A stretch of DNA of 64,000 bases from Aquabacterium sp. (GTDB taxonomy: Bacteria; Pseudomonadota; Gammaproteobacteria; Burkholderiales; Burkholderiaceae_C), in the NCBI RefSeq assembly GCF_029946005.1, contig NZ_JAQSDR010000006.1, positions 186,001-250,000 of the forward strand, given 5' to 3'. The position numbers were made by a program, and so were the translations under genes. Below are positions 17,805-27,936 of this stretch, piece after piece; positions within the stretch are counted from its first letter, which is position 1; the number at the start of each line of letters is the position of its first letter. The notes beneath the pieces are model-generated. The model made no database searches. It was not told the origin of the DNA and worked only from the letters and a program-made list of their open reading frames with translations.

Positions 17805-20138
17805 TTAAGCGATCTTGAACCGGGACACCGACTGCTGGAGTTCGTCGGCGGTCTTGGACAGCTCTCGCACGAGCTGGGTCGTTGATCGGGTACCTTCACC
17901 GGTCTGCTCGGTCACCGCAAAAATGTGCTGGATGTTCGAGACGACCACATTTGCAGATTCAGCTTCACGCAAGGCTTGTGCGGAAATATGCTCAATCAGT
18001 TCAGCCAGTCGGCGTGACACACGGTCAATGTCGCCCAGCGCAGAGCCGGCGGCATCTGACAGACGAGCCCCTTCCACCACACCCTGGGTAGAGCGTTCCA
18101 TGGCGGCCACGGCGTCTTGCGTGTCGGTCTGAATGGTGCGCACCAGCGCGGCAATCTGCTTGGTCGCGTCGCCGGAGCGTTCGGCCAGGCGCTGCACTTC
18201 TTCGGCCACCACAGAGAAGCCTCGTCCGGCTTCACCGGCAGAGGCCGCTTGAATGGCTGCGTTCAAGGCCAGCACGTTGGTCTGCTCGGTAATGTCCGAG
18301 ATCAGCTCGGTGATTTCGCCAATCTCTTGCGACGACTCGCCCAGGCGCTTGATGCGCTTGGAGGTGTCCTGGATCTGGTCACGGATGGTGTTCATACCGC
18401 CGATGGCGTTCTGCACAGCGGTCAGACCGGTGTCGGCAGCGGCCAGCGACTGGCGCGCCACTTCGGCGGAGTGCTGGGCTTGTGCCGACACTTCGTTAAT
18501 CCGACCCGCCATCTGCAGCACCGACTCGCCCGTTTCGCGAATTTCGCGCAGTTGTTCGTCGGAAGCGGCCAGCAGTTCGGTCGAGGTGGCTTCCACCTGT
18601 TGCGTGGTGTCGGTGGCACGTTGAACCGTGCTTTGCACCTGGGCGACCAAGCTGCGCAGCTCTTCCACCGTGAAGTTCACCGAGTCGGCGATGGCGCCGG
18701 TGATGTCTTCAGTCACCGTGGCCTGTTGGGTCAAGTCACCTTCAGCGACCATTTGCAGTTCATTCATCAAACGCAAAATGGCGGCCTGGTTGGCGTCGTT
18801 GACGCGCTTGGCTTCGCGCTCCTGGCGTTCGGCCTCCTGACGCTGGCCTTCGGCCAGTTGCCGACGCTGTGTCTGATCGGTGAAGAACACGCGCAAGAGG
18901 CCAAAGCCGGCCGCAACGGTGAGTGCCAGGAAGATCACGATCAACACGATGTTGACCAGGCCGATGCCCGCACCGCTGGACAAACGCGTTTGCACTTGTT
19001 CCAAGCCTTTGCGCAGCGGCTCGCTGTCGTCAATGATGGCCACTTGCGCATCGCGCGCGGCCACCAGGCCCTGGAGGGTGCCCAGAATGAAGGTCGATTG
19101 CGTGCGGGTCTGTTCGAACAGCTTTTGCAGGGCTTCGAGCGGTTCGCGCATCTCGGCGTCCTTGACGCCGTTCAGGTCCAGATCCTTGTTGCCGTTCAGC
19201 AGACCATCGACGATTTCCTTGAACGCGTTCAAGTCCTTGCCGAGCAAGAACACCGCCTCGGTCGACACGCCTTCCACTGTCAGGAACTCATTGGCCGACT
19301 TGCCGATGCGCTGCGTCAGCATGACCATCTGGTTCATGGCCATCAATTCGGCAGGCGTGGCGCCACCTTTTTCGATCTTGGCGGTGGCAATGCCTTCCGC
19401 CAGGTCCAACAGTTCAGACGACTGGCCGTTCACTTCGCGCAGGGCTTGGCTCACCTGGGTCAGCGTCTGCTTCTGCGCCAACACGAACTTCGCATTCTTT
19501 TCAGCACGGTCTACCAGGGGCAACAAGGGCAACAAAGGCTCTTTCGCCGTGGCAGGCACCTCGGTCAGGCCCAAAGAACTGTCACCCTGAGCCAAACCAC
19601 GCACATTGCTGGCCAGCACCTTGGCGGAATCAGCCACCTCCTGGAAGGCCTGCGCACGACCGATCAAGGCCTGCGACACTGACTTCGCCAAGCGCTGCGA
19701 CTGCATCAGCGCCTGACCGGTGGCCCCGGCTTGCGCAGCCCGGCGATCGGCGGAGTTGACCGACAGGAAGGCGCTGAGCATCAAGCCCAGACCACCCAGG
19801 ATGAAGGCCCCAAACAAGACACGCTGCTGGCGCTCCAGCGACCAGTTGCCGATCACCGGCAAACCGGTGCGTGATTCGGCATTGGCTGCACCCAGGGCCT
19901 CGGCCTTGACACGGGCATCGTGGTAGTCCGGCGGGAATTCGGATGGGGCTGCCTCGGAAATGATCGAGTCCGGCGAGCCCCCTGCGCCCGGTTGGAGCGT
20001 GGACGATACCGAATGGTGGGTGTCAACGGCGTTGGCACCGGAAGAGGTCACTGGCGCCTCGGATGCCAGGGCCTCCGGCTGGACTTCGTCTTCGTCCTGC
20101 GACTTGCCCAGGTCCTTGATTCGACTCAGGAAACTCAT
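17805..20138 (-). CDS. pilJ: Type IV pilus methyl-accepting chemoreceptor PilJ
   Basis: 777 residues from the ATG at 20138, chosen over an upstream TTG because GGAG lies 8 bases before it. An acidic cytoplasmic leader of about 100 residues precedes the first membrane helix ([15 protein letters not shown]). A periplasmic PilJ-type sensor region with helical repeats follows, then a second helix near residue 390, a HAMP-like linker and the conserved signalling hairpin ([15 protein letters not shown]). It signals surface contact to ChpA through PilI. It follows pilI by 17 bases. Confidence 0.94.
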   Translation of the reverse strand: MSFLSRIKDLGKSQDEDEVQPEALASEAPVTSSGANAVDTHHSVSSTLQPGAGGSPDSIISEAAPSEFPPDYHDARVKAEALGAANAESRTGLPVIGNWSLERQQRVLFGAFILGGLGLMLSAFLSVNSADRRAAQAGATGQALMQSQRLAKSVSQALIGRAQAFQEVADSAKVLASNVRGLAQGDSSLGLTEVPATAKEPLLPLLPLVDRAEKNAKFVLAQKQTLTQVSQALREVNGQSSELLDLAEGIATAKIEKGGATPAELMAMNQMVMLTQRIGKSANEFLTVEGVSTEAVFLLGKDLNAFKEIVDGLLNGNKDLDLNGVKDAEMREPLEALQKLFEQTRTQSTFILGTLQGLVAARDAQVAIIDDSEPLRKGLEQVQTRLSSGAGIGLVNIVLIVIFLALTVAAGFGLLRVFFTDQTQRRQLAEGQRQEAERQEREAKRVNDANQAAILRLMNELQMVAEGDLTQQATVTEDITGAIADSVNFTVEELRSLVAQVQSTVQRATDTTQQVEATSTELLAASDEQLREIRETGESVLQMAGRINEVSAQAQHSAEVARQSLAAADTGLTAVQNAIGGMNTIRDQIQDTSKRIKRLGESSQEIGEITELISDITEQTNVLALNAAIQAASAGEAGRGFSVVAEEVQRLAERSGDATKQIAALVRTIQTDTQDAVAAMERSTQGVVEGARLSDAAGSALGDIDRVSRRLAELIEHISAQALREAESANVVVSNIQHIFAVTEQTGEGTRSTTQLVRELSKTADELQQSVSRFKIA

Positions 20139-20155
20139 GCCTTGTACTCCAGACG

Positions 20156-20695
20156 TCAAGCGTCGATCTTGAGAAAAGCCTCGTCTGCGGTCAGCGCAGC
20201 AAGGTCGAGTTCGTACCAGGCACGGCCCTTGTCATCGACCACTTGCTGGCCAATGAAATGGGGCGTGTCTGGTGAAGGGGTGCCGCCCGCCACCATGTCG
20301 GCCGGGTTTCTCAGTCCCAACAATCGGTCCACGACCAGGGCCACGTTGAGTTGCAGCGAGCTGTTCATCGCGACCAGGCGCCCAGCCTCCCGGGCCCCCT
20401 GCTCTTGCGACCAGCGTGCCACCGGCCGGGCCAGGCCCAGAAAAGCGGGCAGGTCTACCACGCCATGCAACTGCCCGCGCAGGTTGGCGACGCCCAAAAA
20501 CCAAGGCTGGCTGTGCGGCACAGTTTGCAAAACAGACATGGGAAAGATCTCGCCCGCCTGATCAAGCGGCAGCAAAAAACCATGCCCGGCGATTTCCACC
20601 GCCAACCAGTTTCGGGTTGGCGCTTGCTCACGCGCCGCCTGCAACCGGGTGGCCAGGCGTTTCTGCAGATCCCGCAGGGCTTCTTTATTCGCCAT
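20156..20695 (-). CDS. pilI: CheW-like coupling protein PilI
   Basis: 179 residues with the CheW fold: an N-terminal helix, then [20 protein letters not shown] and the [19 protein letters not shown] core that contacts receptor and kinase. It links PilJ to ChpA. It is 3 bases from pilH and 17 bases before pilJ in the same operon. The C-terminal [14 protein letters not shown] tail is typical of PilI. Confidence 0.92.
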   Translation of the reverse strand: MANKEALRDLQKRLATRLQAAREQAPTRNWLAVEIAGHGFLLPLDQAGEIFPMSVLQTVPHSQPWFLGVANLRGQLHGVVDLPAFLGLARPVARWSQEQGAREAGRLVAMNSSLQLNVALVVDRLLGLRNPADMVAGGTPSPDTPHFIGQQVVDDKGRAWYELDLAALTADEAFLKIDA

Positions 20696-20698
20696 GAA

Positions 20699-21064
20699 TC
20701 AACCAAACGCCTTGATCTTGGCCAGCAACTCTTCAGGATCAACCGGCTTGACCACGTAGTCGCGCGCGCCCTGGCGCATGCCCCAGACGCGGTCGGTTTC
20801 CTGGTTTTTGCTGGTGCAAATGATGACCGGGACATCGGCAAAAGCCGGATCGCGGGTGATAGCCCGGGTGAGCTGAAAGCCGTTTTGACCGGGCATGACC
20901 ACGTCCATCAGGATCAGGTCAGGCTTTTCTTCCTGGAGCCGGCGCAAGGCTTCTTCACCGTTTTCGGCGGTGCGCACCTTGAAACCTTTTTTGGTCAGCA
21001 GGTCAGACAGCACATGCAGTTCAGTCTTGGAATCGTCAACCAGCAGGATTTTTTGAATGGACAT
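20699..21064 (-). CDS. pilH: Twitching-motility response regulator PilH
   Basis: 121 residues, a single receiver domain with D10-D11, the phospho-acceptor D54 and the VVKPVD lysine. There is no output domain. In Pseudomonas PilH counters PilG and lowers pilus extension or acts as a phosphate sink. The gene lies between pilG and pilI in the usual order. Confidence 0.93.
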   Translation of the reverse strand: MSIQKILLVDDSKTELHVLSDLLTKKGFKVRTAENGEEALRRLQEEKPDLILMDVVMPGQNGFQLTRAITRDPAFADVPVIICTSKNQETDRVWGMRQGARDYVVKPVDPEELLAKIKAFG

Positions 21065-21129
21065 GATCGATCAACCTCTTGGCGAATTCTGTGGGCGCCG
21101 CCCTGGACGCAGAACCGAAAATGGTTCAA

Positions 21130-21543
21130 TCAAGCACTGTACTGTGCCACCGCTTGGAGCAACTGATCCTTGGTGAAAGGCTTGGTCAAATAATCCTGAG
21201 ACCCCACCATTCGTCCACGGGCTTTGTCAAAAAGACCGTCTTTGGATGACAACATGATCACGGGCGTGGCCGCGAAACGCGGGTTGCGCTTGATGATGGC
21301 GCAGGTCTGATAACCATCCAGCCGCGGCATGAGGATGTCGCAAAAGATGATGCTGGGTTCATGGTCATTGACCTTGGCCAGGGCGTCGAAACCGTCCTCG
21401 GCCAACAGCACTTCGTAACCACCCTGCTTCAGGAAAATCTCGGCGCTGCGCCGAATGGTGTTGCTGTCGTCAATCACCAGGATTTTCTTGGGCGCGGTGA
21501 TTTCGGGAACATCGCTTAATACGGGCAAGCCAGTTTCAGTCAC
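21130..21543 (-). CDS. pilG: Twitching-motility response regulator PilG
   Basis: 137 residues. A 20-residue N-terminal extension precedes a receiver domain with acidic pair D25-D26, phospho-acceptor D69 and lysine in YLTKPFT. There is no output domain. PilG is phosphorylated by ChpA and promotes pilus extension. A 65-base gap separates it from pilH, and rubredoxin lies 40 bases upstream. Confidence 0.93.
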   Translation of the reverse strand: MTETGLPVLSDVPEITAPKKILVIDDSNTIRRSAEIFLKQGGYEVLLAEDGFDALAKVNDHEPSIIFCDILMPRLDGYQTCAIIKRNPRFAATPVIMLSSKDGLFDKARGRMVGSQDYLTKPFTKDQLLQAVAQYSA

Positions 21544-21583
21544 GGACCCATTCCTTTAATCAAAGTGGATGACGGCGATACCG

Positions 21584-21757
21584 TCAAATCTGAACCATTT
21601 CGAAATCTTCCTTGCGAGCACCACATTCGGGGCACACCCAATTCATGGGAATGTCCTCCCAACGCGTGCCGGGTGCAATGCCGTCTTCGGGCAGGCCGAC
21701 AGCCTCGTCATAAATCCAGCCACAAATCAAACACATCCAGGTGCGGGAAGAGTTCAC
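21584..21757 (-). CDS. Rubredoxin
   Basis: 57 residues with the two iron-binding knuckles, CLICG at residues 9-13 and CPECG at 42-46, plus the conserved GIAPGTRWEDIP loop. It is a small cytosolic one-electron carrier. The only start in frame before a stop is the GTG at 21757; an internal ATG at residue 8 would remove conserved residues. It lies 40 bases before pilG and seems to lead the pilus chemosensory transcript. Its redox partner is not evident here. Confidence 0.93.
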   Translation of the reverse strand: MNSSRTWMCLICGWIYDEAVGLPEDGIAPGTRWEDIPMNWVCPECGARKEDFEMVQI

Positions 21758-21760
21758 GTC

Positions 21761-21896
21761 TGTTCAAACCAGCTTGAATACAATGGGCTGATTGTAGCCA
21801 TCCCACTCTTGTGAAAAACAAGGGTTTGTGGGCACCACAAGACGCTTGGCGCCGTGTGAGGCTTGCTAGGACGACTCCCGCCCATTGGTTTGAACA
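21761..21896. promoter_or_regulatory. Divergent rubredoxin/thiD promoter region with an 11-bp inverted repeat
   Basis: TGTTCAAACCA at 21761-21771 and its exact reverse complement at 21886-21896 flank 114 bases. Inside are two short hairpins, GGCT/AGCC at 21786-21799 and CTTGT/ACAAG at 21808-21822. The arms lie near the two divergent start codons, so a shared regulator is plausible. Confidence 0.45.
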
Positions 21897-21925
21897 CCGG
21901 GCCTGAACACCGTTAGACGCACCGA

Positions 21926-22879
21926 ATGAACACTCCCACCGACGGCCCCCAGGTTGATCCCACCACCGAAGCCGAAGACTCCGGAACCCCGGCGTGCGTG
22001 ATGAGCTTCAATGCCAGCGACCCCAGTGGCGCCAGTGGCATTGCGGCCGACATCGCCACCATGGCGTCCATGGGCGCGCACACCTTGCCGGTGATCACCA
22101 GCTTACTGATTCGCGACACCGCCGAGGTGTTTGAAATTCACGAAATCGACGCCGATGCGATCTCGGAGCAGGCACGCACCATCCTGGAAGACGCCACCAT
22201 TTCGGCCTGGAAAGTCGGTTTTCTGGGCAGCGCCGAGGGCGTGAGCGTGGTCGCAGAAATCTTGTCCGACTACACCGATATTCCGCTGGTGTCTTATTTA
22301 CCCAACGTCTCGTGGATGGAAGAGGACGCTCAAATGTCCTACCTGGAGGCTTTTCGCGAGCTGATCCTGCCCGCCACGCTGGTGTTGGTGGGAAACCACA
22401 AGACCCTGACGGACTTCCTGCTGCCCGAGTGGGAATCCGAGCGCCCGCCGTCCGCCCGCGAAATCGCGGTGGCCGCCAGCGAGAGCGGCTGTGGCTATGT
22501 GCTGGTGACCGGCATCCAGTTGCCCGACCAGTTCATCGACAACGTGCTGGCCTCGGCCCAAGGCGCGATTGCTGGCGAACGCTTTGAGCGTTTTGAGGCC
22601 AGCTTCGTGGGCGCGGGCGACACCTTGTCGGCCGCCCTGGCCGCCATCCTGGCCACAGAAACCTCGGTGGACATGGCCGTGTCGGAAGCCTTGAGCTTCC
22701 TGGACCAAGCGCTGGACTCGGGCTTCCGCCCTGGCATGGGTGGCGTCATCCCCGACCGCTTCTTCTGGGCACTGCCTCCTGGCGAAGAGGGCGAGGAAAC
22801 CGCCAGCGAAGAAGTCGCCGCTGGCGAATCCGGCCTGACCGACAACGACATCTCCCCTTCCTCACGCAATGTCCACTAA
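21926..22879 (+). CDS. thiD: Hydroxymethylpyrimidine / phosphomethylpyrimidine kinase family protein
   Basis: 317 residues of the ribokinase-like ThiD fold that phosphorylates HMP and HMP-P for thiamine synthesis. The substrate motif [17 protein letters not shown] is near residue 28, and the catalytic anion hole [13 protein letters not shown] near 230. The C-terminus carries an acidic tail of about 35 residues ([10 protein letters not shown]...) whose codons overlap the hemL start by 11 bases. The ATG has no strong ribosome binding site. Thiamine function is inferred from the family; no other thi gene is nearby. Confidence 0.85.
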   Translation: MNTPTDGPQVDPTTEAEDSGTPACVMSFNASDPSGASGIAADIATMASMGAHTLPVITSLLIRDTAEVFEIHEIDADAISEQARTILEDATISAWKVGFLGSAEGVSVVAEILSDYTDIPLVSYLPNVSWMEEDAQMSYLEAFRELILPATLVLVGNHKTLTDFLLPEWESERPPSAREIAVAASESGCGYVLVTGIQLPDQFIDNVLASAQGAIAGERFERFEASFVGAGDTLSAALAAILATETSVDMAVSEALSFLDQALDSGFRPGMGGVIPDRFFWALPPGEEGEETASEEVAAGESGLTDNDISPSSRNVH

Positions 22880-24155
22880 TGCAGCTTTGTTCGAGCGCGC
22901 ACAGCGCTCCATCCCTGGCGGGGTGAACTCACCCGTGCGGGCTTTCAAGGCGGTGGGCGGAACTCCCCGCTTCATCGCCAAAGCGCACGGCGCCTACATG
23001 TGGGATGCCGAAGGCCAGCGCTACATCGACTACATCGGATCCTGGGGCCCGATGATCCTGGGCCATGGCCACCCCGAGGTGCTTGAGGCGGTCAAAAAGG
23101 CGGCGCTGGACGGGTTTTCATTCGGCGCGCCCACCGAGCGCGAGGTCGAGCTGGCCGAAGAGATCTTGAAGCTGGTGCCCAGCGCAGAGCAGGTGCGCCT
23201 GGTCAGCTCGGGCACGGAAGCGGCCATGAGCGCGATCCGCCTGGCCCGCGGCTTCACCGGCCGCAGCAAGCTGATCAAGTTCGAGGGCTGCTATCACGGC
23301 CATGCCGATGCTTTGTTGGTCAAGGCTGGTTCAGGCCTGGCCACCTTCGGCCACCCGACCAGCGCAGGCGTGCCGCCTGAAGTGGTGCAGCACACCTTGG
23401 TGCTGGAGTACAACAACGTCGAGCAGATCGAGCAAGCCTTTGCCGAAGTGGGTGGCGAGATCGCCTGCGTGATGATCGAGCCGATTGCGGGCAACATGAA
23501 TTTTGTGCGGGCCTCCCTGCCGTTCATGAAACGTTTGCGCGAGTTGTGCACGCAGCATGGCGCGCTGCTGGTGTTTGACGAAGTGATGTCGGGTTTTCGC
23601 GTGGCCCTGGGTGGCGCGCAAAGCTTGTATGCCCAGCAGATCCCTGGCTTTGCGCCCGACCTGAGCGTGTTCGGCAAGGTGATCGGCGGCGGCATGCCGC
23701 TGGCGGCGTTTGCGGGCCCGGCCAAGGTCATGGCGCAGCTGGCACCCTTGGGGCCCGTCTACCAGGCCGGCACACTGTCAGGCAACCCGGTGGCCACGGC
23801 CTGCGGGTTGGCCACCTTGAAGGTCATCCAGCGCCCTGGCTTTTTCGAATCCTTGGCGCAGCGCACGCAAAGCCTGGTGCAAGGGCTGGTGGGCGCCGCC
23901 CAGCAGGTCGGCGTGCCTTTGGTGGGCGACAGCCAGGGCGGCATGTTTGGGTTTTTCTTTGCCGACAGCCTGCCGCAGCACTACCAGGCAGTGATGGCCC
24001 ATGGGTCTGACAAGTTCAACCGCTTCTTCCACGCCATGCTGGACCGTGGCGTGTATCTTGCACCGGCCATGTACGAAGCTGGTTTCGTGAGTGCCGCGCA
24101 CACCGAGCAGGACATCGCCGACACGGTGGCTGCCGCCGCACAAGCATTGGGTTGA
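22869..24155 (+). CDS. hemL: Glutamate-1-semialdehyde 2,1-aminomutase
   Basis: 428 residues, the standard size. This PLP enzyme converts glutamate-1-semialdehyde to 5-aminolevulinate for haem synthesis. The N-terminal [18 protein letters not shown], the FDEVMSGFR aspartate that binds the pyridine nitrogen, and the PLP lysine in [14 protein letters not shown] are all present. It overlaps thiD upstream and is followed 2 bases later by mpl. Confidence 0.97.
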   Translation: MSTNAALFERAQRSIPGGVNSPVRAFKAVGGTPRFIAKAHGAYMWDAEGQRYIDYIGSWGPMILGHGHPEVLEAVKKAALDGFSFGAPTEREVELAEEILKLVPSAEQVRLVSSGTEAAMSAIRLARGFTGRSKLIKFEGCYHGHADALLVKAGSGLATFGHPTSAGVPPEVVQHTLVLEYNNVEQIEQAFAEVGGEIACVMIEPIAGNMNFVRASLPFMKRLRELCTQHGALLVFDEVMSGFRVALGGAQSLYAQQIPGFAPDLSVFGKVIGGGMPLAAFAGPAKVMAQLAPLGPVYQAGTLSGNPVATACGLATLKVIQRPGFFESLAQRTQSLVQGLVGAAQQVGVPLVGDSQGGMFGFFFADSLPQHYQAVMAHGSDKFNRFFHAMLDRGVYLAPAMYEAGFVSAAHTEQDIADTVAAAAQALG

Positions 24156-24157
24156 GC

Positions 24158-25540
24158 ATGCACATTCACATCCTTGGCATTTGCGGCACCTTCATGGGTG
24201 GTGTCGCCGCACTGGCCCGCGAGGCCGGTCACCGTGTGACGGGCTGCGACGCGGGCGTCTATCCGCCGATGAGCGACCAGTTGCGCGCGCTGGGCATTGA
24301 GTTGATCGAGGGCTACACCCCGGATCAGCTCGATTTGAAACCCGATTTGTTCGTGGTCGGCAACGTGGTCTCGCGCGGCAATCCGCTGATGGAGGCCATC
24401 CTCAACGCGGGCCTGCCCTACACCAGTGGCCCGCAATGGCTGAGCGAAAACGTGTTGCACGGTCGGCATGTGCTGGCCGTGGCGGGCACCCACGGCAAGA
24501 CCACGACCACCTCCATGCTGACCTGGATTCTGGAGCGCGCCGGTTTGCAGCCGGGCTTCCTGGTCGGCGGTGTGCCGCAGAACTTCGGCGTGTCAGCACG
24601 GCTCGGCGAACTGGACGAGGCGAAGCGCCCTGCCAGCGGGCATCCCTTCGTGATCGAGGCCGATGAATACGACACCGCGTTTTTCGACAAGCGGAGCAAG
24701 TTCGTTCACTACCAGGCGCGCACCGCCGTCTTGAACAACCTGGAGTTTGACCACGCCGACATCTTTGCCGACCTGGCCGCCATCGAGACCCAGTTCCATC
24801 ACCTGGTGCGCACCGTGCCGGGCCAAGGCCGCCTGGTGGTCAATGCTCGGGAAGAAAGCTTGCAGCGTGTGTTGGACCGTGGCTGCTGGAGCGATGTGGT
24901 TCGCTTTGGCGTGCGGGGCGACGTACCGGGCTTCCGGGCCCGTGGCGAACCACACGCCTTTGACGTGCTGAAGGCGGCCGTGCTGGTCGGCCGCGTCGAA
25001 TGGCCCTTGATGGGCGAGCACAACCAGATGAACGCGCTGGCGGCCATTGCCGCCGCCGAACACGTGGGCGTGTCGCCGCAGGTGGCCTGCGAGGCTTTGG
25101 CGCAGTTCGCCAACGTCAAGCGCCGCCTGGAGTTGCGCGGTGAGGTCAAGGGCATCACGGTGTACGACGACTTTGCCCACCACCCCACGGCCATCCGCAC
25201 GACGGTGGATGGGCTGCGCCGACGCATCGCCCCGGATCAACGCATCCTGGCGGTCTTTGAGCCGCGCTCCAACACCATGAAGCTGGGCACGATGAAGGCC
25301 CTGCTGCCCTGGTCGCTCGAAGAAGCCGACTTGTCGTTCTGCCACAGCGGTGGACTGGGTTGGGACGCGGCTGAAGCGCTCGCGCCCATGGGTGACCACG
25401 CGGTCGTGATCGACAACATCGACACGCTGGTGGCCAAGGTCGTGAAGGCCGCCAAGCCCGGGGACCAGATCCTGTGCATGAGCAATGGCGGGTTTGGCGG
25501 CATCCACGACAAGCTCCTCAAGGCGCTGGCCGCCACCTGA
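24158..25540 (+). CDS. mpl: UDP-N-acetylmuramate:L-alanyl-gamma-D-glutamyl-meso-diaminopimelate ligase
   Basis: 460 residues. This cytosolic Mur ligase re-attaches recycled murein tripeptide to UDP-MurNAc. It starts MHIHILGICGTFMGG, the characteristic Mpl opening. The ATP-binding GTHGKTTTTSML is near residue 110, and the DFAHHPTAIR motif of the third domain near 335. The start ATG lies 2 bases after the hemL stop. Its TGA overlaps the next gene's ATG as TGATG, joining it to the pigment genes. Confidence 0.95.
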   Translation: MHIHILGICGTFMGGVAALAREAGHRVTGCDAGVYPPMSDQLRALGIELIEGYTPDQLDLKPDLFVVGNVVSRGNPLMEAILNAGLPYTSGPQWLSENVLHGRHVLAVAGTHGKTTTTSMLTWILERAGLQPGFLVGGVPQNFGVSARLGELDEAKRPASGHPFVIEADEYDTAFFDKRSKFVHYQARTAVLNNLEFDHADIFADLAAIETQFHHLVRTVPGQGRLVVNAREESLQRVLDRGCWSDVVRFGVRGDVPGFRARGEPHAFDVLKAAVLVGRVEWPLMGEHNQMNALAAIAAAEHVGVSPQVACEALAQFANVKRRLELRGEVKGITVYDDFAHHPTAIRTTVDGLRRRIAPDQRILAVFEPRSNTMKLGTMKALLPWSLEEADLSFCHSGGLGWDAAEALAPMGDHAVVIDNIDTLVAKVVKAAKPGDQILCMSNGGFGGIHDKLLKALAAT

Positions 25541-26865
25541 TGCTGACCAACAAGACATTGCCCATGACCCCCAGCTCCTGCGACGTGCTGATCATCGGTG
25601 GCGGCCCGGCGGGCTCCACCGCAGCCGCCTTGCTGGCCCAACAAGGCATGGACGTGGTGCTGCTTGAAAAAGCGCAGCACCCGCGCTTCCACATCGGTGA
25701 ATCACTGCTGCCCGCGAACCTGCCACTGCTGGACCAGTTGGGCGTGCGCGCCGAGGTCGAGGCGATGGCCATGCCCAAGTACGGCATCGAGTTCGTCTCG
25801 CCCTGGCACAAGGACCGCACCTTCCTTGAGTTCGGCGAGGCCTGGGACAAGTCCATGGACATGGCCTACCAGGTGCGCCGCTCTGACTTCGACCACATCC
25901 TGATCCGCCATGCCGCCAGCAAAGGCGCCAAGGTGCTGGAGAACTGCCAAGTCAAGGCGGTCGATTTCCTGCCGAAGGACGCTGGCGCCGTGGTGCAGGC
26001 CCAGCAGGCGGATGGCCAGAATGCGTCATGGCAAGCCAGGATCGTCATTGACGCCTCGGGCCGCGACACCTTCCTGGCCAACAAGCTGGGAACCAAGGTC
26101 AAGAACAAGAAGCACAACAGCGCCGCCCTGTTCGGCCACTTCACGGGCGCCCAGCGCCTGGAGGGCAAGCAAGAAGGCAACATCAGCTTGTTCTGGTTCG
26201 ACCATGGCTGGTTCTGGTTCATTCCGCTGGCCGATGGCGCGACCAGCGTGGGCGCCGTGTGCTGGCCCACTTACCTCAAGACGCGCAAGAACAGCGTCGA
26301 AGAGTTCTTCATGGACACCATTGCCCTGTGCCCGCCACTGCAGGCCCGCTTGAAAGATGCCAAGCTGGTCTCGGAGGTCGAGGCCACCGGCAACTATTCC
26401 TACAGTTGCGATCGGGCGCGCGGCCCCAACTACCTGCTGCTGGGTGACGCCTTTGCCTTCATCGATCCGGTGTTTTCATCGGGCGTCTTCCTGGCCATGA
26501 ACAGCGCCTTTGTGGCCGCCGACGTGGTGCACGCGCAGTTGCGAGAGCCGCGCAAGCTGGCCGCCGCGCACAAGCGCTTCGACCAGGTGATGTTGCGAGG
26601 TCCGCGCGAGTTCTCATGGTTCATCTACCGCGTGACCAATCCCACCATGCGCGACCTGTTCATGGGGCCGCGCAACATGTTCCGGGTCAAGGAAGCGGTG
26701 ATGTCACTGTTCGCGGGCGACATCTTCCGCAAGACGCCGATATGGCCGTCGATCTACGTGTTCAAAGCCATCTATTACATCGGTTCGCTGTTGACGCTGA
26801 AACGCACGCTGGCGGCCGCACGCCGTCGCAAGATCAACATCAGCGACACGGCCCCCATCCGTTGA
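25540..26865 (+). CDS. Flavin-dependent halogenase-like oxidoreductase (pigment cluster)
   Basis: 441 residues. The FAD-binding GGGPAGS is at about 20-26. The halogenase hallmark W-x-W-x-I-P (GWFWFIPLADG) is present, as is F-x-D-P-x-x-S-S-G (FAFIDPVFSSGVFLA). K80 in PKYGIEF lies where tryptophan halogenases such as PrnA have catalytic Lys79. Related proteins are annotated in xanthomonadin clusters, whose polyenes can be brominated. It may halogenate the aryl head or polyene; a geranylgeranyl-reductase-like oxidoreductase is the alternative. It starts at the TGATG overlap with mpl; an ATG at 25564 is another possible start. Confidence 0.82.
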   Translation: MLTNKTLPMTPSSCDVLIIGGGPAGSTAAALLAQQGMDVVLLEKAQHPRFHIGESLLPANLPLLDQLGVRAEVEAMAMPKYGIEFVSPWHKDRTFLEFGEAWDKSMDMAYQVRRSDFDHILIRHAASKGAKVLENCQVKAVDFLPKDAGAVVQAQQADGQNASWQARIVIDASGRDTFLANKLGTKVKNKKHNSAALFGHFTGAQRLEGKQEGNISLFWFDHGWFWFIPLADGATSVGAVCWPTYLKTRKNSVEEFFMDTIALCPPLQARLKDAKLVSEVEATGNYSYSCDRARGPNYLLLGDAFAFIDPVFSSGVFLAMNSAFVAADVVHAQLREPRKLAAAHKRFDQVMLRGPREFSWFIYRVTNPTMRDLFMGPRNMFRVKEAVMSLFAGDIFRKTPIWPSIYVFKAIYYIGSLLTLKRTLAAARRRKINISDTAPIR

Positions 26866-26878
26866 CAAGAGGCAGGTC

Positions 26879-27934
26879 TTGAGTCATCTGCAGCTTGATT
26901 ACATTGCATTGGAAGCCCTGGACGCATGGGCCGAGGGGCTTGAGCGCAGCCCTGCCACACGCCAGATCCTGGGCATGGCCGTGTTTGGCGCGGCCGAGGT
27001 GATCAACGGTTCTGCACTGCCAGCGCGATTGGCAGAAGCGGGATGGCCCCGCGTGGCGCTGCCGGTGCTGGGCGATGACACCGCTGCCTGGGTCGAGGTC
27101 TGGTCCGTGCCCGGCAACGCGCCTAAAGTGGTCCATGGCGAAGTCGCGGGTGTGGCCTATGCCCAATGCGCCGACCTGGTGTTCGCCTGGCTGGCCACGC
27201 CCTTGCCCACCCAAGACAAACTGCTGGAACAGGCCACGCAGCAAGCCTACGATGCCGTGTTTGGCGCTCTGGGCCAATTGGGCTGCCCGCACCCCTTGCG
27301 CTTCTGGAACTACCTGCCGGACATCCTTGGCGCCGGGCAAGGCGAAGAGCGTTACCGCATCTTCAACGTGGGCAGGCACGCCTCCTTTTTGGCGCATTCG
27401 ACCATGGTCGATCCGAACCCACCGGCCGCCTGTGCGCTGGGCCATCCAGAAGGTGTAGGCGGGCCGCTGACGGTGTATGCGCTGGCATCCTCGCGCCCTG
27501 CGCAGCCGATCGAGAATCCGCGCCAGTTGAGCGCGTACCGCTACCCGCCACAGTATGGCTTGCGCAGCCCGACGTTTTCGCGCGCGGCACTGGCACCTGC
27601 TGGCGACGAAGAATGCGTGTTCATCTCCGGCACCGCCAGCATCGTGGGGCATGAAACCGTGCACCTGAACGACGTGCAAGCCCAGACCCATGAAACGCTG
27701 AACAACATCGAGGCCCTGATCGACCGCTTCCGCGCGGAGCGTCCCGGCAAAGTCTGGCAGGCCTCCAAGCTGCAGTTGAAAGCCTACGTTCGCCATGCCA
27801 CCGATCTGCCGCAAGTGCGCCAGGTGGTGGAACAACGCCTGGGCACCGACGTGCCCTGTTTCTACCTGCAGGCCGTGGTCTGCCGTCCTGACCTGCTGGT
27901 CGAGATCGAAGCGACCACCGCCAGGAGCCATTGA
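26879..27934 (+). CDS. Chorismatase of the XanB2/FkbO/Hyg5 family (hydroxybenzoate synthase)
   Basis: 351 residues. The family core is visible: RFWNYLPDI followed by GEERYRIFNVGR (about 140-165) and the GTASIVGHETVHLND block (about 253-267) that lines the chorismate pocket. XanB2 in Xanthomonas splits chorismate into 3- and 4-hydroxybenzoate, feeding xanthomonadin and ubiquinone. Here it should supply the aryl starter of the polyene. The start is a TTG preceded by AGAGG; no nearby ATG fits. It follows the halogenase-like gene by 13 bases. Confidence 0.85.
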   Translation: MSHLQLDYIALEALDAWAEGLERSPATRQILGMAVFGAAEVINGSALPARLAEAGWPRVALPVLGDDTAAWVEVWSVPGNAPKVVHGEVAGVAYAQCADLVFAWLATPLPTQDKLLEQATQQAYDAVFGALGQLGCPHPLRFWNYLPDILGAGQGEERYRIFNVGRHASFLAHSTMVDPNPPAACALGHPEGVGGPLTVYALASSRPAQPIENPRQLSAYRYPPQYGLRSPTFSRAALAPAGDEECVFISGTASIVGHETVHLNDVQAQTHETLNNIEALIDRFRAERPGKVWQASKLQLKAYVRHATDLPQVRQVVEQRLGTDVPCFYLQAVVCRPDLLVEIEATTARSH

Positions 27935-27936
27935 CC

